From positions 1 to 64,000 of the IMG/VR virus record IMGVR_UViG_3300045119_000205: DNA of 64,000 nucleotides; one strand, written 5' to 3'. Source of the DNA: a virus. Positions 18,393-28,466 of this stretch are shown here, piece by piece. The translations under genes and the position numbers were made by a program. Within the stretch, counting starts at the first letter, position 1; every line of letters begins with the position of its first letter. The notes beneath the pieces were generated by a model, which saw only the letters and a program-made list of their open reading frames with translations, searched no databases and was not told where the DNA came from.

Positions 18393-21300
18393 ATGGCATT
18401 CCTGCTGATCACCTCGTCGCCGGGCGCCAACCAGAGCATCAACCTTCCGGCTGACTGGAACCCTGCCAGCAATACCGTTGAGTGCATCGGGGCCGGGGCG
18501 CGCGGCGCCCACGGCTCTGGCACGACTGCGGGCGGCGGCGGCGGTGGCGGCGGTGCCTACACCAAGGTCGTCAACATCTCGCTTGCCGCCAACACCGCCG
18601 TCACGGTGCGGGTCGGCGCAGCCAGCGGCACTGATGGCGGCGCGGGCGGTGATACGTGGTTCAATGACACGGTCTTTCCCACCACCGGCACCAACAAGGC
18701 CGGGGCCAAGGGCGGCGCGGCATTAGGCTCGGCAACCGCCACGGCGGGCGGTGTCGGCGGTGCAGCCTCGGCAGGCTACCCGACCAGCGGCACCGGGCTG
18801 ATCCGCAACGATGGCGGCACGGGCGGCCTGGGCGTCCTGAACACGACGCCGGGCGGGGGTGGCGGCGCGGGTGGCTCAACCGGCGCTGGCGTCGTCGGCA
18901 ACGCGGGTAACGCGGGTAGCAATCCTCGGCAAGGCGGCGCAGGCAGTGCCGGTGCGGGTGGCGCGGGCGGCGTCGGCACCAACTCGGCCTCGCCCGGTGC
19001 GGCAGGTGGCGCAGGCACAAATCTGTCGGGCGGCGTTGGTGCTGGCGGTGGCGGCGGCGGAAGCAGCGCCTCGCCTAGCACGGGCGGTGCGGGCGGCCTG
19101 TATGGCGGCGGTGGTGCGGGCGGCGGGCGCAACAACGGTGCAGGCGGCGCCGGGGCGCAGGGCCTCATCATCCTGTTCTGGAACCCGGTCACCATCGGCA
19201 ACCTCACTGTCACTGAGGCTGTTGATACGATATTGGCTGGCGGGAGTGTCCCTTACGTCGGCAACCTCACTCAGACGGAAGCTGCCGACACCATCTCCTC
19301 GACCGGTACTGTGGCAACCCCCGGCGGGGCGCCGGTCAACGTCGCGGCTTCGGCCAATGGCGGAACGGCAGCGGCGTCGTCCACCGTTAATGCCAGCTTC
19401 CCCGCCAGCAACTGCATCTCCGGATCGCGCGACAGCACCAAGAACGGCGGCTGGGGTAATGGCGGCGGCTGGAACGACGGAACGCAGAACATCTGGCCCG
19501 ACACGTTCGATGTCACTTTCAACGCGACCTACCAGATCAACGAGATCGATGTCATCACGCTGAAGGACCAATACACCGTCCCTGGCGTGCCCACGCTCAC
19601 CGACACCTTCAACAGCTACGGCATCATCGATTTTCTGGTGCAGTACTGGGACGGCAGCAGCTTCCAGACCATCGCCACGGTCACCGCCAACAACAACGTC
19701 TGGCGACAGTTCCTCTTCACGCCGATATCGACCAACCAGATCCGCATCACCATCAACATGGGCGGGCAGGGCTACTCGCGGCTGGTCGAGATCGAGGCAT
19801 GGACGGCGGGCGACGTTGGCACCGACATCACCGGCACCCTGACCCGCACAGAGGCGCCCGACACTATCATTGCCGATGCGACGAATTTTGGTCCGGTTGC
19901 GGATATCTATCTCGTCACGTCCTATACGCCGCCTTACGACCGCAACGATTACGACGGCGGCGTCGGGATGGTCTTCCGGCCCGACCACAGTCAGACCTAC
20001 AACAAGATCGGGCTTCAAAAGCACGCCGGGAATACCGGCAATCACACGGCCTATCTTTACGACTACGACAGCGCCGTCCCCAAGACGCTGCTGCGTTCCG
20101 CCACGATTGACCTGACCGCAGGCACGGTGGGGAATTTCTACTACGCTGACATCGCGCCGTTCACGGTCAGCCCCACCACGCAATACGCCATAATGACTGA
20201 CGTGGTGAACCTCGGGCAGGTGTGGGGCGAGCACGGTCCCACCGTCCTGACCAACGGCGCCTATGCCGTCTATGCCGCGTGCGACGTGGCGCGCACCTCG
20301 TGGGGCGTCAACGGTTCCGGCGAGCAATTCGCGGGCGTGGATCTGGCGTATGTGGCGCCCCCTACGGGGACCACCGGCAACCTGACGCAGACGGAAGCTG
20401 CCGACACCATCATCGCTGGCGGCAAGGTCGATATCAGCGGCGCGCTGACGCGGACGGAGGCTGCCGATACCATCATTGCCGGGGCCAAGGTCGATGTTGT
20501 TGGCACGCTGACGCAGACGGAGGCGCCGGATACCATCATCGCAAGCGGCGGCCCGCTTGTTTACGGCAACCTGACCCAAACCGAGATCCTCGATACCATC
20601 AGCGCTGGCGCCAAGGTCGATGTCGGTGGCGCGCTGACGCGGACGGAAGCGCCCGATACCATCGTCGCTGGGGCGAAGGTCGATGTCGGTGGCGTGCTCA
20701 CGCAGACGGAAGCCCCCGACACAATCATCTCTGCTGGCAAGGTCGATGTTGTCGGCGCGCTGACGCGCACGGAAGCTCCCGACACGATTTCTTCGGGCGG
20801 TACGGTTACCGGCGGCGCCGCGCCATGGACCCCGGCTGACCTGGGCACCGATTTGTGGGTGTGGCTGGATGCTTCTGACGTGGCCACAATCACGGTTACC
20901 GGCAGCGGCGTGTCGCAGTGGCTCGACAAATCGAGCTATGGTCGGCACGTCTTTCAAGAAAATGATGGCAACCGCCCAGCCTATGTGACCGGCAAGGTCC
21001 AGCTATATGACCAGAAGGGGCTGCACCCCAACCCGCCGCCGTTCTATCCCGGCTCCGGCTACGACTACATTCTCGTCGGCAAAGCCCTTGGCACGGGGAC
21101 ATATCATACGCTGCTTCTGACCGGCAGCAGCCAAAACATCTCCTTCTTGGTCGAGCCATCGAATATGGTCGGCGTCTGGTCAAATAGCTTTTTTCAAATA
21201 AATGGGCTGACATGGACGCCAGGAACAGACGCACTGTTCTACGGTTCAGTATCGCCGTCATCGACTGCGGCGATGTCCAAGAACGGTGGCCCGCTGGCGT

Positions 21301-22325
21301 CGTCCGTTACTACATTTTATGACTCAACGCTGTCTTCCCTCGGCACGGTCAGCTATCCGCAGGGCTTTGGCGATCTCTACGAACTGATCTTTGTGCCGTT
21401 CACTTCGTCGGCCGACACGCGGCAGAAGCTGGAAGGCTATGTCGCGTGGAAGTGGAGCCTCGCCGGGCTGCTGCCTAGCGATCATCCCTACAAAGCCGCG
21501 CCGCCTACCGCCGGTCCTACCGGAACCACCGGCACGCTGAATGTCACTGAAGCTCCCGACACCATCATCTCGGCCGGGTCGGTTCCCTATGTCGGGGCAC
21601 TGACGCAGACAGAAGCCCCGGACACAATCGTCTCGGGCGGCAAGGTCGATGTCGGCGGGGTGCTGTCGGCAACAGAAGCTCCGGACACCATCAGCGCTGG
21701 CGGCACTGTTACCGGCGGCGCGCTGCCCCCTTATTTCAACGCAGCAAAGACCGGCCCAAGCATTACATTGCAGAATAACAACCTGACCGCGATCAGACTT
21801 GCCTCATCGGGCACCTATGACAACACCTATACAACAACGACATCGGGCGCATCAAAAGTCTACGTCGAGATACGCGCGGACACCTTAATCGATGTGGGCA
21901 GGAATGCGCTGGGCTTAGGATTGGACACGGGGCCGATCCTCGCCTCGTGGATCGGGGATACCGCTTCCGCTTTCGGCTGGTATGGCGATGGCACGGTTTA
22001 CAACGCCGCAGCGCTCGTCAGCGCTGCGCCAACCTATGCGGCCGGTCACTGGCTTGGCATCGCGCTGGATCGCCTGGGGCAGACCGTGCAGTTCAAGAAC
22101 ATCACCACTGCCAGCGCGTGGTCTGCTGCAATCAACGTCGCCTCTTTCGGTGTCGGTGATGTTGCCGTTCGCGCGACGCTTCAGAGCCAGAACCAGTCTT
22201 ACACAGTCAATTTCAAAGGAACTTTTCTGGGGGCGCCCCCGGCGTCGGGTTATGCTCGATGGGACGGAACGGCGATTGATGCCAGCGCGGCGGTTGCGCA
22301 GGCGAGAGTGGTGGTGATGGCATGA
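18393..22325 (+). CDS. Giant mosaic adhesin: Gly-rich domain, 21-aa repeats, lectin-like modules
   Basis: A 1310-aa protein. Residues 1-265 are a Gly-rich domain (up to eight consecutive Gly) similar to those in the protein at 26032. Residues ~310-470 look like a discoidin/F5-8C-type carbohydrate-binding module ([13 protein letters not shown] ... RLVEIEAW). Thirteen copies of a ~21-aa repeat, G-x-LTxTEAPDTIxAGG-x-V, separate the modules. Residues ~810-1050 form a LamG-like domain (LWVWLDASD ... [14 protein letters not shown]) and another beta module ends the protein. It is probably a host-surface glycan adhesin. Sequence shows modules only; binding targets are unknown. Confidence 0.65.
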   Translation: MAFLLITSSPGANQSINLPADWNPASNTVECIGAGARGAHGSGTTAGGGGGGGGAYTKVVNISLAANTAVTVRVGAASGTDGGAGGDTWFNDTVFPTTGTNKAGAKGGAALGSATATAGGVGGAASAGYPTSGTGLIRNDGGTGGLGVLNTTPGGGGGAGGSTGAGVVGNAGNAGSNPRQGGAGSAGAGGAGGVGTNSASPGAAGGAGTNLSGGVGAGGGGGGSSASPSTGGAGGLYGGGGAGGGRNNGAGGAGAQGLIILFWNPVTIGNLTVTEAVDTILAGGSVPYVGNLTQTEAADTISSTGTVATPGGAPVNVAASANGGTAAASSTVNASFPASNCISGSRDSTKNGGWGNGGGWNDGTQNIWPDTFDVTFNATYQINEIDVITLKDQYTVPGVPTLTDTFNSYGIIDFLVQYWDGSSFQTIATVTANNNVWRQFLFTPISTNQIRITINMGGQGYSRLVEIEAWTAGDVGTDITGTLTRTEAPDTIIADATNFGPVADIYLVTSYTPPYDRNDYDGGVGMVFRPDHSQTYNKIGLQKHAGNTGNHTAYLYDYDSAVPKTLLRSATIDLTAGTVGNFYYADIAPFTVSPTTQYAIMTDVVNLGQVWGEHGPTVLTNGAYAVYAACDVARTSWGVNGSGEQFAGVDLAYVAPPTGTTGNLTQTEAADTIIAGGKVDISGALTRTEAADTIIAGAKVDVVGTLTQTEAPDTIIASGGPLVYGNLTQTEILDTISAGAKVDVGGALTRTEAPDTIVAGAKVDVGGVLTQTEAPDTIISAGKVDVVGALTRTEAPDTISSGGTVTGGAAPWTPADLGTDLWVWLDASDVATITVTGSGVSQWLDKSSYGRHVFQENDGNRPAYVTGKVQLYDQKGLHPNPPPFYPGSGYDYILVGKALGTGTYHTLLLTGSSQNISFLVEPSNMVGVWSNSFFQINGLTWTPGTDALFYGSVSPSSTAAMSKNGGPLASSVTTFYDSTLSSLGTVSYPQGFGDLYELIFVPFTSSADTRQKLEGYVAWKWSLAGLLPSDHPYKAAPPTAGPTGTTGTLNVTEAPDTIISAGSVPYVGALTQTEAPDTIVSGGKVDVGGVLSATEAPDTISAGGTVTGGALPPYFNAAKTGPSITLQNNNLTAIRLASSGTYDNTYTTTTSGASKVYVEIRADTLIDVGRNALGLGLDTGPILASWIGDTASAFGWYGDGTVYNAAALVSAAPTYAAGHWLGIALDRLGQTVQFKNITTASAWSAAINVASFGVGDVAVRATLQSQNQSYTVNFKGTFLGAPPASGYARWDGTAIDASAAVAQARVVVMA
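20382..20822 (+). repeat. Seven tandem 63-bp repeats encoding the TEAPDTI unit
   Basis: Anchor CTGAC/CTCAC motifs fall at 20382, 20445, 20508, 20571, 20634, 20697 and 20760, exactly 63 bp (21 codons) apart. Further single units lie near 19200, 19265, 19840, 21535, 21600 and 21660. The repeats act as linkers between lectin-like modules and could expand or contract by recombination. Confidence 0.85.
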
Positions 22326-24586
22326 GCTACGATTTTCCCAGCCCGCCGACGGGCATCGGGCAGGTAGTCATCGGCGCGAATGGCGCGTCCTACATCTGGG
22401 ACGGCACCAAGTGGGCCTCCAATGTCCCCGTCTCAGCGGGTGGCGGCGGCACGCCGAGTGACGCCAACCCGGCCATGAACGGCACGGCGGCGCCGGGATC
22501 TTCGCTGCTGTATTCGCGCGGTGACCACGTTCATCCGGTCGATACCAGCCGCTACGCCGCCAGCAACCCATCCGGCTATCAGACGGCGGCGCAGGTGACG
22601 ACCTCGCTGGGTCCCTATGCGCTGACATCCTCCGTGCCGGTTGCCTCCAGCACCACGCCTCTTATGGATGGCGCGGCGGCCATTGGTAGCGGAACCACAT
22701 GGGCCAAAGCAGACCATGTGCATCCTGTCGATACCAGCCGCTACGCCGCCAGCAATCCAGCGGGTTACATAACATCCGCGAGCATCCCTGGCTCGCTGCC
22801 CCCGTCGGGCGCGGCAAGCGGCGACCTGACAGGTACCTATCCCGCGCCGACGCTGGTGACCACTGCGGTGGGGCCGGGCAGCTACACCTACACCGCGCTC
22901 ACCGTGGACGCGAAGGGCAGGCTGACGGCCGCCAGCAGCGGCGCAGCACCCCCTGCGGTGAACACTGTGACCACCCCGCTTATGGATGGCACCGCTGCCA
23001 TCGGCACGTTAACCACGTATGCGCGTCCTGATCATATTCATCCAGTTGACACCTCGCGGTATGCAGCAACCAACCCAGCGGGCTACATAACCGCCGCGAG
23101 CATTCCGGCGTCGCTGCCGCCATCAGGCGCTGCAACCGGGGATCTGACCGGCACTTATCCCGCGCCGACACTGGTGACCACCACCGTTGCCCCAGGCAGC
23201 TATACCTACACCGCGCTCACTGTCGATACGAAAGGCAGGTTGACCGCTGCCAGCAGTGGTGTAGCGCCCCCTGCGGTGAACACCGTCACCACGCCGCTGA
23301 TGGATGGCGTTGCCAACATTGGCACGCTAACCACATATGCGCGCCCCGATCACATTCATCCAGTTGACACCTCGCGCTATGCTGCCAGCAACCCGTCGGG
23401 TTACATAACCGCCGCAAGCATTCCGGCGTCGCTGCCGCCCTCGGGTACTGCAAGCGGAGATCTGACCGGCACCTATCCCGCGCCGACATTGGTGACCACC
23501 GCCGTGGCAGCAGGCAGCTATACCTACACCACGCTCACTGTGGACGCGAAAGGCAGGCTGACGGCCGCCAGCAGCGGCGTAGCACCACCTGCGGTGAACA
23601 CCGTCACCACCCCGCTCATGGATGGCGTTGCCAACATTGGCACGCTAACCACGTACGCGCGTCCTGATCACATTCATCCAGTTGACACCTCGCGGTATGC
23701 CGCGACCAACCCGGCTGGGTACATAACTGCCGCGAGCATTCCCGCCTCATTGCCGCCATCAGGCACGGCAAGCGGCGACCTGACGGGCACCTATCCCGCG
23801 CCGACACTGGCGACCACTGCGGTAGCTGCGGGCGACTATACCCACACGTCACTCACTGTGGATGCGAAAGGCAGGATCACGGCTGCCAGCAGTGGTACCG
23901 TGACGACCGGCACCGTGCAGAATGTCAGCTTCACTGGCGGCTTGATTTCGGTTGCAACACCGACCACGACGCCAGCGCTGACGGTTGCTGGCACGTCTGG
24001 CGGTATACCCTATTTTAGCAGTGCGACCGGGTGGGCCACGACGAATGCGCTGGGCGTCAACCGGCTGGTAATGGGCGGCGGCGCTGGCGGCACTGGCCCG
24101 AAAACGTCCAACGCGATCAGTTCCGATGGCGCCGCTTCAATCATTGTCGGCCAGCTTGGTGTGAGCGATGGCGGCTATGTGGTGAACACTGCTAATGGCG
24201 GTATTGCCACAATCAAGAGCGCAACACCAAATATCTATAATTTCAACTTGCCGGATACCGCAGGCACAGCCGGTCAATTTCTCACGTCGGGAGGCGGCAC
24301 CACCGCTCCGATGACGTGGAGCGCCCCGCCTATCGGCGGCGCCATCGTCAGCGACACGCCGCCCGCGTTCGCTTCGGGAACGCTGTGGTGGGACAGTGTG
24401 GGCGGGCAGATGTATATCGGGTTTTCCGATGCTAATTCGAACCAATGGGTGCCTGCCACGGCCCCTGCGCCGCGAGGCCCGACAGGGGCGACCGGGGCGG
24501 CCGGGCAATGGACCCAGATGACGCAGGCCGCCTATACGGCGCTGGGGGTTAAAGACCCCACCCTGCTTTATGTGATTATCGGCTGA
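22322..24586 (+). CDS. Tail fibre with four 106-aa repeats and collagen-like end
   Basis: A 754-aa protein. The N-terminus ([20 protein letters not shown] ... WDGTKWASN) matches that of the protein at 25362. Then come four repeats, each with [31 protein letters not shown] and [15 protein letters not shown], typical of trimeric fibre shafts. The C-terminus has [10 protein letters not shown], a short collagen-like stretch, and a tip. ATGA overlap upstream and TGATG overlap downstream place it in the fibre operon. Confidence 0.65.
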   Translation: MSYDFPSPPTGIGQVVIGANGASYIWDGTKWASNVPVSAGGGGTPSDANPAMNGTAAPGSSLLYSRGDHVHPVDTSRYAASNPSGYQTAAQVTTSLGPYALTSSVPVASSTTPLMDGAAAIGSGTTWAKADHVHPVDTSRYAASNPAGYITSASIPGSLPPSGAASGDLTGTYPAPTLVTTAVGPGSYTYTALTVDAKGRLTAASSGAAPPAVNTVTTPLMDGTAAIGTLTTYARPDHIHPVDTSRYAATNPAGYITAASIPASLPPSGAATGDLTGTYPAPTLVTTTVAPGSYTYTALTVDTKGRLTAASSGVAPPAVNTVTTPLMDGVANIGTLTTYARPDHIHPVDTSRYAASNPSGYITAASIPASLPPSGTASGDLTGTYPAPTLVTTAVAAGSYTYTTLTVDAKGRLTAASSGVAPPAVNTVTTPLMDGVANIGTLTTYARPDHIHPVDTSRYAATNPAGYITAASIPASLPPSGTASGDLTGTYPAPTLATTAVAAGDYTHTSLTVDAKGRITAASSGTVTTGTVQNVSFTGGLISVATPTTTPALTVAGTSGGIPYFSSATGWATTNALGVNRLVMGGGAGGTGPKTSNAISSDGAASIIVGQLGVSDGGYVVNTANGGIATIKSATPNIYNFNLPDTAGTAGQFLTSGGGTTAPMTWSAPPIGGAIVSDTPPAFASGTLWWDSVGGQMYIGFSDANSNQWVPATAPAPRGPTGATGAAGQWTQMTQAAYTALGVKDPTLLYVIIG
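22640..23896 (+). repeat. Four direct repeats of 318 bp inside the fibre gene
   Basis: The anchor motif CATCCNGTNGA recurs with equivalent bases at 22726, 23044, 23362 and 23680, exactly 318 bp apart. Copies are highly similar over most of their length, so unequal crossing-over could change fibre length in 106-residue steps. A diverged copy of part of the unit lies in the fibre at 15284-17962 (near 16430-16690). Confidence 0.85.
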
Positions 24587-25362
24587 TGGCGCTCATCAAT
24601 GTCGCTAACAAAATCTACCTTGGCAGCACGGCGGTAAGCGCCGTCTATGCGGGCACGGTCAAGGTATGGCCGGTCGATCCCACCAGCATCGCCGGGCTGA
24701 CGGTGTGGCTCGACGCTTCGCAGCTTGGGCTGGCGAATGGCGCGGCGGTTTCGCCATGGCCTGACCGGTCGGGGCTGGGCAATAACGGCGCCATCGTCGG
24801 AACGCCGCCGCCGACAGTGCGGACCAACGCGCTCAACGGCAGGCCGGTAGTGCGGCTTACCGCCAATCAGGGGGTGGTGCGCGGCAATACCTCACTGCTA
24901 TCAAGCGGCCTGCCGAATCCAGGCAACAATTTCACCGTCATCTACGTGGCGCGCTGGGTCGGACCCGTCGCTGGGCGCATCCTTAGTGCCATGTATCCGC
25001 CGACGAATTGCTTGGTCGGCTTTCACAATGTCGGGCTTGATTCGTTTTACGACAACGGGTGGATCGGCAGCTACGTCGGTGGCTACTCCCTGCCGTCGCC
25101 GTGGATGAAGTATGGCTACACCGGGAACCACAACGGCACCGTTTATACCGGAACGGCATACAAAAACGGTCTGGTGTTCGGCGTCAAGACAACGGCCAGC
25201 GACGGGTTCCAGGCGACATATGGCCTGTCTGGGGACAATGCGAGCGATGGCACGGAATCCAGCGACGCGGAGGTTGCCGAGTTTGTAATGTATAACCGCG
25301 CATTGACCGGTGCGGAGCGCATCACGGTCGAGACTTACCTCAGCAACAAGTGGGGTGTGTGA
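24586..25362 (+). CDS. LamG/concanavalin-like lectin protein of the fibre locus
   Basis: A 258-aa protein. After a ~35-aa leader, a LamG-like domain runs to the end: IAGLTVWLDASQLGLANG, then PWPDRSG, then EFVMYNRALTGAERITVETY and LSNKWGV. This is the usual pattern of laminin-G/ConA-like modules in phage and secreted bacterial proteins that bind glycans. The ATG overlaps the upstream TGA. Likely a fibre tip or accessory receptor binder. Confidence 0.6.
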   Translation: MALINVANKIYLGSTAVSAVYAGTVKVWPVDPTSIAGLTVWLDASQLGLANGAAVSPWPDRSGLGNNGAIVGTPPPTVRTNALNGRPVVRLTANQGVVRGNTSLLSSGLPNPGNNFTVIYVARWVGPVAGRILSAMYPPTNCLVGFHNVGLDSFYDNGWIGSYVGGYSLPSPWMKYGYTGNHNGTVYTGTAYKNGLVFGVKTTASDGFQATYGLSGDNASDGTESSDAEVAEFVMYNRALTGAERITVETYLSNKWGV

Positions 25363-25817
25363 TGGCGCTGGACTTCCCAAATTCCCCAGCCAACGGCCAA
25401 ACCTACGTGGTGGGTGGGGTAACTTGGACCTGGGACGGAACGAAGTGGATCGCTTCCAATGCCGCCACCGCGCCGACCGCGATGCCGTTCTTTGTTCCGG
25501 GGAAGCCTGTTGCCGGGGCCAAGTATCACATGGCCATGCCGTGGGTGCTTACCGTTCCGGTCGGGCTGGTGGGAAGCGTGCTCTTCACCAGCACGGCCGC
25601 GACGGGTTCTCCCGTGTTCACCGTCAATAAGGTTAGCGGTGGCACCACCACGGCGCTGGGCACGATAACGGTAACGGCGGGTTCCGCGACCGGGCTGACG
25701 CTGGGGGGCGCTGGGGGCGCGCTGGCGATAGGCGACGCATTGCAACTGGTGGCGCCGGGGACCCAGGATCTTACCCTGGCCGACATTTCCATCACCATAC
25801 TGGGGGCGAGAGCATGA
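25362..25817 (+). CDS. Small fibre-tip-like protein
   Basis: A 151-aa protein; ATG overlaps the previous TGA. The first 30 residues (FPNSPANGQTYVVGGVTWTW) are a fibre N-terminal motif also seen in the protein at 22322. The remainder (LVGSVLFTSTAATGSPVFTV ... TLADISITILGARA) is homologous to the C-terminal domain of the fibre at 15284. It looks like a compact fibre with shaft removed. Confidence 0.55.
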   Translation: MALDFPNSPANGQTYVVGGVTWTWDGTKWIASNAATAPTAMPFFVPGKPVAGAKYHMAMPWVLTVPVGLVGSVLFTSTAATGSPVFTVNKVSGGTTTALGTITVTAGSATGLTLGGAGGALAIGDALQLVAPGTQDLTLADISITILGARA

Positions 25818-26035
25818 GTGAATGGATCGGCGTTATCAGAAGCCTGAACACCGGCATGATCCTCGCCGTGATCAATCCCAACGACGACAGTGAACTGGAC
25901 AACCCGCGCCTGTTGCTCATGCAGGGCACTGGCGAGCCGCTAATGATGGTGAAGGTGCCAAGAGGCGACTACATGGGCGCATTGTCGATGGATCAGGTGG
26001 CAGAGATTGTCGAACGGCTCACGAGCGCGCTGTGA
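25814..26035 (+). CDS. Small unknown protein of the fibre operon
   Basis: A 73-aa protein with mixed strands and a final helix (VPRGDYMGALSMDQVAEIVE). ATGA overlap with the previous gene and GTGA overlap with the next gene show tight translational coupling. It may be a fibre assembly chaperone or adaptor; there is no sequence evidence for either. Confidence 0.5.
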   Translation: MSEWIGVIRSLNTGMILAVINPNDDSELDNPRLLLMQGTGEPLMMVKVPRGDYMGALSMDQVAEIVERLTSAL

Positions 26036-27639
26036 CCCAGATATTCTTGATGACGACTGGGGTTCGCTTGGTTCAATCGTTTCCGGACCCTGGCAACTGG
26101 AACCCGGTGAATAAGGTCGAGTGCCTTGGCAGTGGCGGCGGCGGTTCGAATGGGCGGGGGGCGAATCAGGCCGCCGCAAGTGGCGGTGGTGGCGGCGGCT
26201 ATGCGTACGCCAATAATATGACACTGACCTTTCCTGTATTTTTCGCGGTGGAGTATAAAAGTTCCGGCGGTAATCCGCTGGCGCCGTCCGGTACCGCAAC
26301 CAACTTCAACGTAAATTCATACTTCGCAACAACTGCGGCTGGTTGTGTTTCCGCAGCCTCTGCCACGACCGGAGTGACCCCGGCACCAATCCTCCTTTCA
26401 AGGGACGCGGTAGTTGAACCTTTTATAATAGGGACCGGTGGAAATGCCGTGTTCCCCGCTGGCTTTGCGGGCGGGGCTGGTGGCGGTGGCAGTACCGCTG
26501 GCAACAATGCTGATCGTGGTGGCGCGGGCGGCGGCGCTGGGGGGCCTTCCGGGGCAGGGTCGGCTGGCGGGAACGGAACGACAACCACGTTTGCAGCGGG
26601 TGGCGCGGCCAATGGCGGGCTTGTTCCAGGGGCCACAACTGCCGGTGCGGCGGGCAATAGCAGAACGATATGGGGTCCATCATTTGGCGTCGGTTCTGGC
26701 GGCGCTTCGTCCAATGATGTCAGCACGGCTGGCGGGGCGGGGGGCGCATATGGTGGTGGCGGTTCCGGAGGGTTCGGCGGCGCCACCGCAGGCCTCGGCG
26801 GCGCGGGCACTGATGGCCTGATCGTCCTCACCTATTCGCCTTACATCAAAGGCCAGACCCAAGTGTTCATCTTCAAGGGCACGGCCACGTTCGCTGATCC
26901 TGGCAATTGGAACTCGGTGAACAAGATTGAATGCATAGGAAGCGGTGGCTTCGGTTCGGCGTCGTATTTCGCTCCACTCGCAGGCGAGTTGGATACGCCA
27001 ACGCCACTAGCAGCACAGAACACAGGTAAGGGTGGTGGCGCTGGCGCCTATGCTGTTGGAACAAACCTTGCGGTGACGTTCCCTGTTACCGTTTTTGTGT
27101 CCCCAGGCGGTCAACAAACCAGCCCAAACTCCATTTTTACTTACTGGAAGGGAACAGCCGCAGTTGCGGGCAACGTATATGCGGCTGCTGGCACGAGCGG
27201 TGTAGGCCAAAATGGTGGCGGCAACGCGGGCACTAGCTTCTATCCATCAGGCTTTGCTGGCGGTGACGGCAATTGGACGAATATTAACATAGGCACGCCG
27301 GGCAACGGCGGCGGTGGTGCAGGAGGACCAAATGGTGCAGGCACAAGTCCCACTGGACAGCTAGGCGGCGCTAGTGATGGCGGCAATGTGCCGGGTGGTT
27401 CATTTGCGGGGGCGCCTGGAAATTCAGGCGCGCAGTGGGGGAATTACGGCACAGGAGGCGGTGGTGCTGGTGGTATAGCGTTGGGCAGTGGTGGTGCTGG
27501 CGGAAACTATGGTGGTGGTGGCGGCAGTAGCGGTGGCAACACGCCATACACGGGCGGCGCAGGCGGCGATGGGCTGCTGATCGTCACCTACGTGCCCTAC
27601 ATCCCTCCGCTCGCCATACAGGTAGCAATGCTGGCATAG
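26032..27639 (+). CDS. Tandem Gly-rich adhesin-like protein
   Basis: A 535-aa protein with GTG start. It is two copies of one ~265-aa domain: each begins with DPGNWN.VNK.EC.GSGG and ends GGAGxDGLxVxTYxPYI. The loops are glycine-rich (GGGGGSSGG-type). The same domain opens the giant adhesin at 18393. Gly-rich loops resemble the polyglycine-sandwich tips of T4-like gp38 adhesins by analogy; receptor binding is inferred. Confidence 0.55.
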   Translation: MTQIFLMTTGVRLVQSFPDPGNWNPVNKVECLGSGGGGSNGRGANQAAASGGGGGGYAYANNMTLTFPVFFAVEYKSSGGNPLAPSGTATNFNVNSYFATTAAGCVSAASATTGVTPAPILLSRDAVVEPFIIGTGGNAVFPAGFAGGAGGGGSTAGNNADRGGAGGGAGGPSGAGSAGGNGTTTTFAAGGAANGGLVPGATTAGAAGNSRTIWGPSFGVGSGGASSNDVSTAGGAGGAYGGGGSGGFGGATAGLGGAGTDGLIVLTYSPYIKGQTQVFIFKGTATFADPGNWNSVNKIECIGSGGFGSASYFAPLAGELDTPTPLAAQNTGKGGGAGAYAVGTNLAVTFPVTVFVSPGGQQTSPNSIFTYWKGTAAVAGNVYAAAGTSGVGQNGGGNAGTSFYPSGFAGGDGNWTNINIGTPGNGGGGAGGPNGAGTSPTGQLGGASDGGNVPGGSFAGAPGNSGAQWGNYGTGGGGAGGIALGSGGAGGNYGGGGGSSGGNTPYTGGAGGDGLLIVTYVPYIPPLAIQVAMLA

Positions 27640-27648
27640 GAGAATGTC

Positions 27649-27846
27649 ATGATATCGCTGTTGGTATACATACTTATACTATGTTTGATATTCGGCGTTA
27701 TCTATTACGTGATAACTCTATTGCCACTACCGCCGCCATTTGCACTAATAGTTCAGGTGGTGATGGCTCTTATATTAGTATTGATCCTGATAGACATGCT
27801 AATGGGCGGCCGCTTCGTGGGAATGGCGCCACTAAGGCTGCAATGA
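27649..27846 (+). CDS. Small membrane protein, holin candidate
   Basis: A 65-aa protein with two hydrophobic segments (residues ~3-24 and ~29-52), separated by PLPPP. AGGAGAATGTC lies before the ATG. It sits just upstream of the lysis genes. Codon use is more AT-rich than neighbours (ATA and CTA codons). Two-helix small membrane proteins next to endolysins are often holins, which make membrane holes that release endolysin. The stop overlaps the next start (ATGA). Confidence 0.55.
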   Translation: MISLLVYILILCLIFGVIYYVITLLPLPPPFALIVQVVMALILVLILIDMLMGGRFVGMAPLRLQ

Positions 27847-27941
27847 TGGACTGGGTCATCGGCTTCCTATTCGGCGGCCTGATCGGGGTCGGGGTGTTCC
27901 TCGTCTGCATGCGCGCTATCCTGCGGGTGCCCTGGCCGTGA
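27843..27941 (+). CDS. Tiny single-helix membrane protein
   Basis: A 32-aa peptide, MMDWVIGFLFGGLIGVGVFL followed by VCMRAILRVPWP, translationally coupled by ATGA to the previous membrane protein. One transmembrane helix with a basic C-terminus. It could assist or antagonise the holin. The antisense RHH gene overlaps its last two thirds. Confidence 0.5.
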   Translation: MMDWVIGFLFGGLIGVGVFLVCMRAILRVPWP

Positions 27942-28070
27942 CAGGCCGAGTTCCAGCAATTCGCGAATGGCGGCGGCGCGGCTCACTAGCCGACGGCTAT
28001 GCCAAAACTCGTCTATGCGCCCCGCCAGATCCGTTGTTATCCGTATGGGCATCGTCACAAATATATTCAT
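27867..28070 (-). CDS. Ribbon-helix-helix (CopG/Arc-type) regulator, antisense in the lysis region
   Basis: A 67-aa protein. Residues 5-43 fit the ribbon-helix-helix pattern: a strand VTMPIRITTDL, helix RIDEFWHSRR, then VSRAAAIRELLELGL. The ribosome site AAAGGA lies eight bases before the ATG, inside the loop of a 6-bp hairpin. It is the only convincing gene in 27942-28121, and the sole minus-strand gene in the structural half. RHH dimers bind short operators; the target is unknown. An in-frame ATG at 28097 lacks a ribosome site. Confidence 0.62.
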   Translation of the reverse strand: MNIFVTMPIRITTDLAGRIDEFWHSRRLVSRAAAIRELLELGLSRPGHPQDSAHADEEHPDPDQAAE

Positions 28071-28095
28071 GGCACCGATCCTTTGCACTGGTGCC
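28071..28095 (-). promoter_or_regulatory. Hairpin presenting the RHH gene ribosome site
   Basis: In the minus-strand RNA, GGCACC and GGUGCC pair around a 13-nt loop, AGUGCAAAGGAUC, which holds the ribosome site. It ends directly at the start codon. At DNA level it is also a 6-bp inverted repeat of a kind RHH proteins may bind for autoregulation. Confidence 0.4.
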
Positions 28096-28121
28096 ATCAA
28101 TAGCACGTTCTCGGTTGTGAT

Positions 28122-28466
28122 GTGGCAGAGGATCAGCCCAAGCGGCCAAGCTGGTTGACCATCGGCGTGCTGGGCGCCGCCGTCTCCGTCGGCCTCTACG
28201 TGTTCATTATCGGCGCCGAGATCGGCACGATGCGCCAGCAAGCGGTCACCCACGAGCTTCGCCTGACCGCGCTCGAAACCCACGGCTCTGGGCCGGTACA
28301 GACCGCCAATGCCAAGGTGGATGCGGTGATCGCACGGGCCGACCGCATCCTTGAAGGCCTGCTTCAGATGCAGCAGAAGATGGCCGACCTCTCGGCAACC
28401 CAGCAGACCCAAGGGGTTCTGCTGACCCGGCTGCAACAAGATCTCAACAGGGAAAAGAACCCATGA
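28122..28466 (+). CDS. Membrane-anchored coiled-coil protein, spanin/holin-like
   Basis: A 114-aa protein from a GTG start. A single membrane helix at residues ~11-32 (WLTIGVLGAAVSVGLYVFII) is followed by a long periplasmic-type coiled coil (RADRILEGLLQMQQKMADLS). Overlap ATGA with the endolysin. This matches inner-membrane spanin or accessory lysis proteins that act on the envelope after holin triggering. No outer-membrane lipoprotein partner was recognised. Confidence 0.5.
   Translation: MAEDQPKRPSWLTIGVLGAAVSVGLYVFIIGAEIGTMRQQAVTHELRLTALETHGSGPVQTANAKVDAVIARADRILEGLLQMQQKMADLSATQQTQGVLLTRLQQDLNREKNP

Noticed and set aside
22640-23896. Regular direct repeats considered as a CRISPR array or diversity-generating template
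   Set aside because: The repeats are 318 bp, in frame and translated into fibre sequence; there are no short repeats with unique spacers, no cas genes and no reverse transcriptase.
27938-28120. Short plus-strand frames between the membrane genes and the spanin-like gene
   Set aside because: They lack ribosome sites and protein-like composition, while the minus strand carries a clear RHH protein with a good ribosome site.
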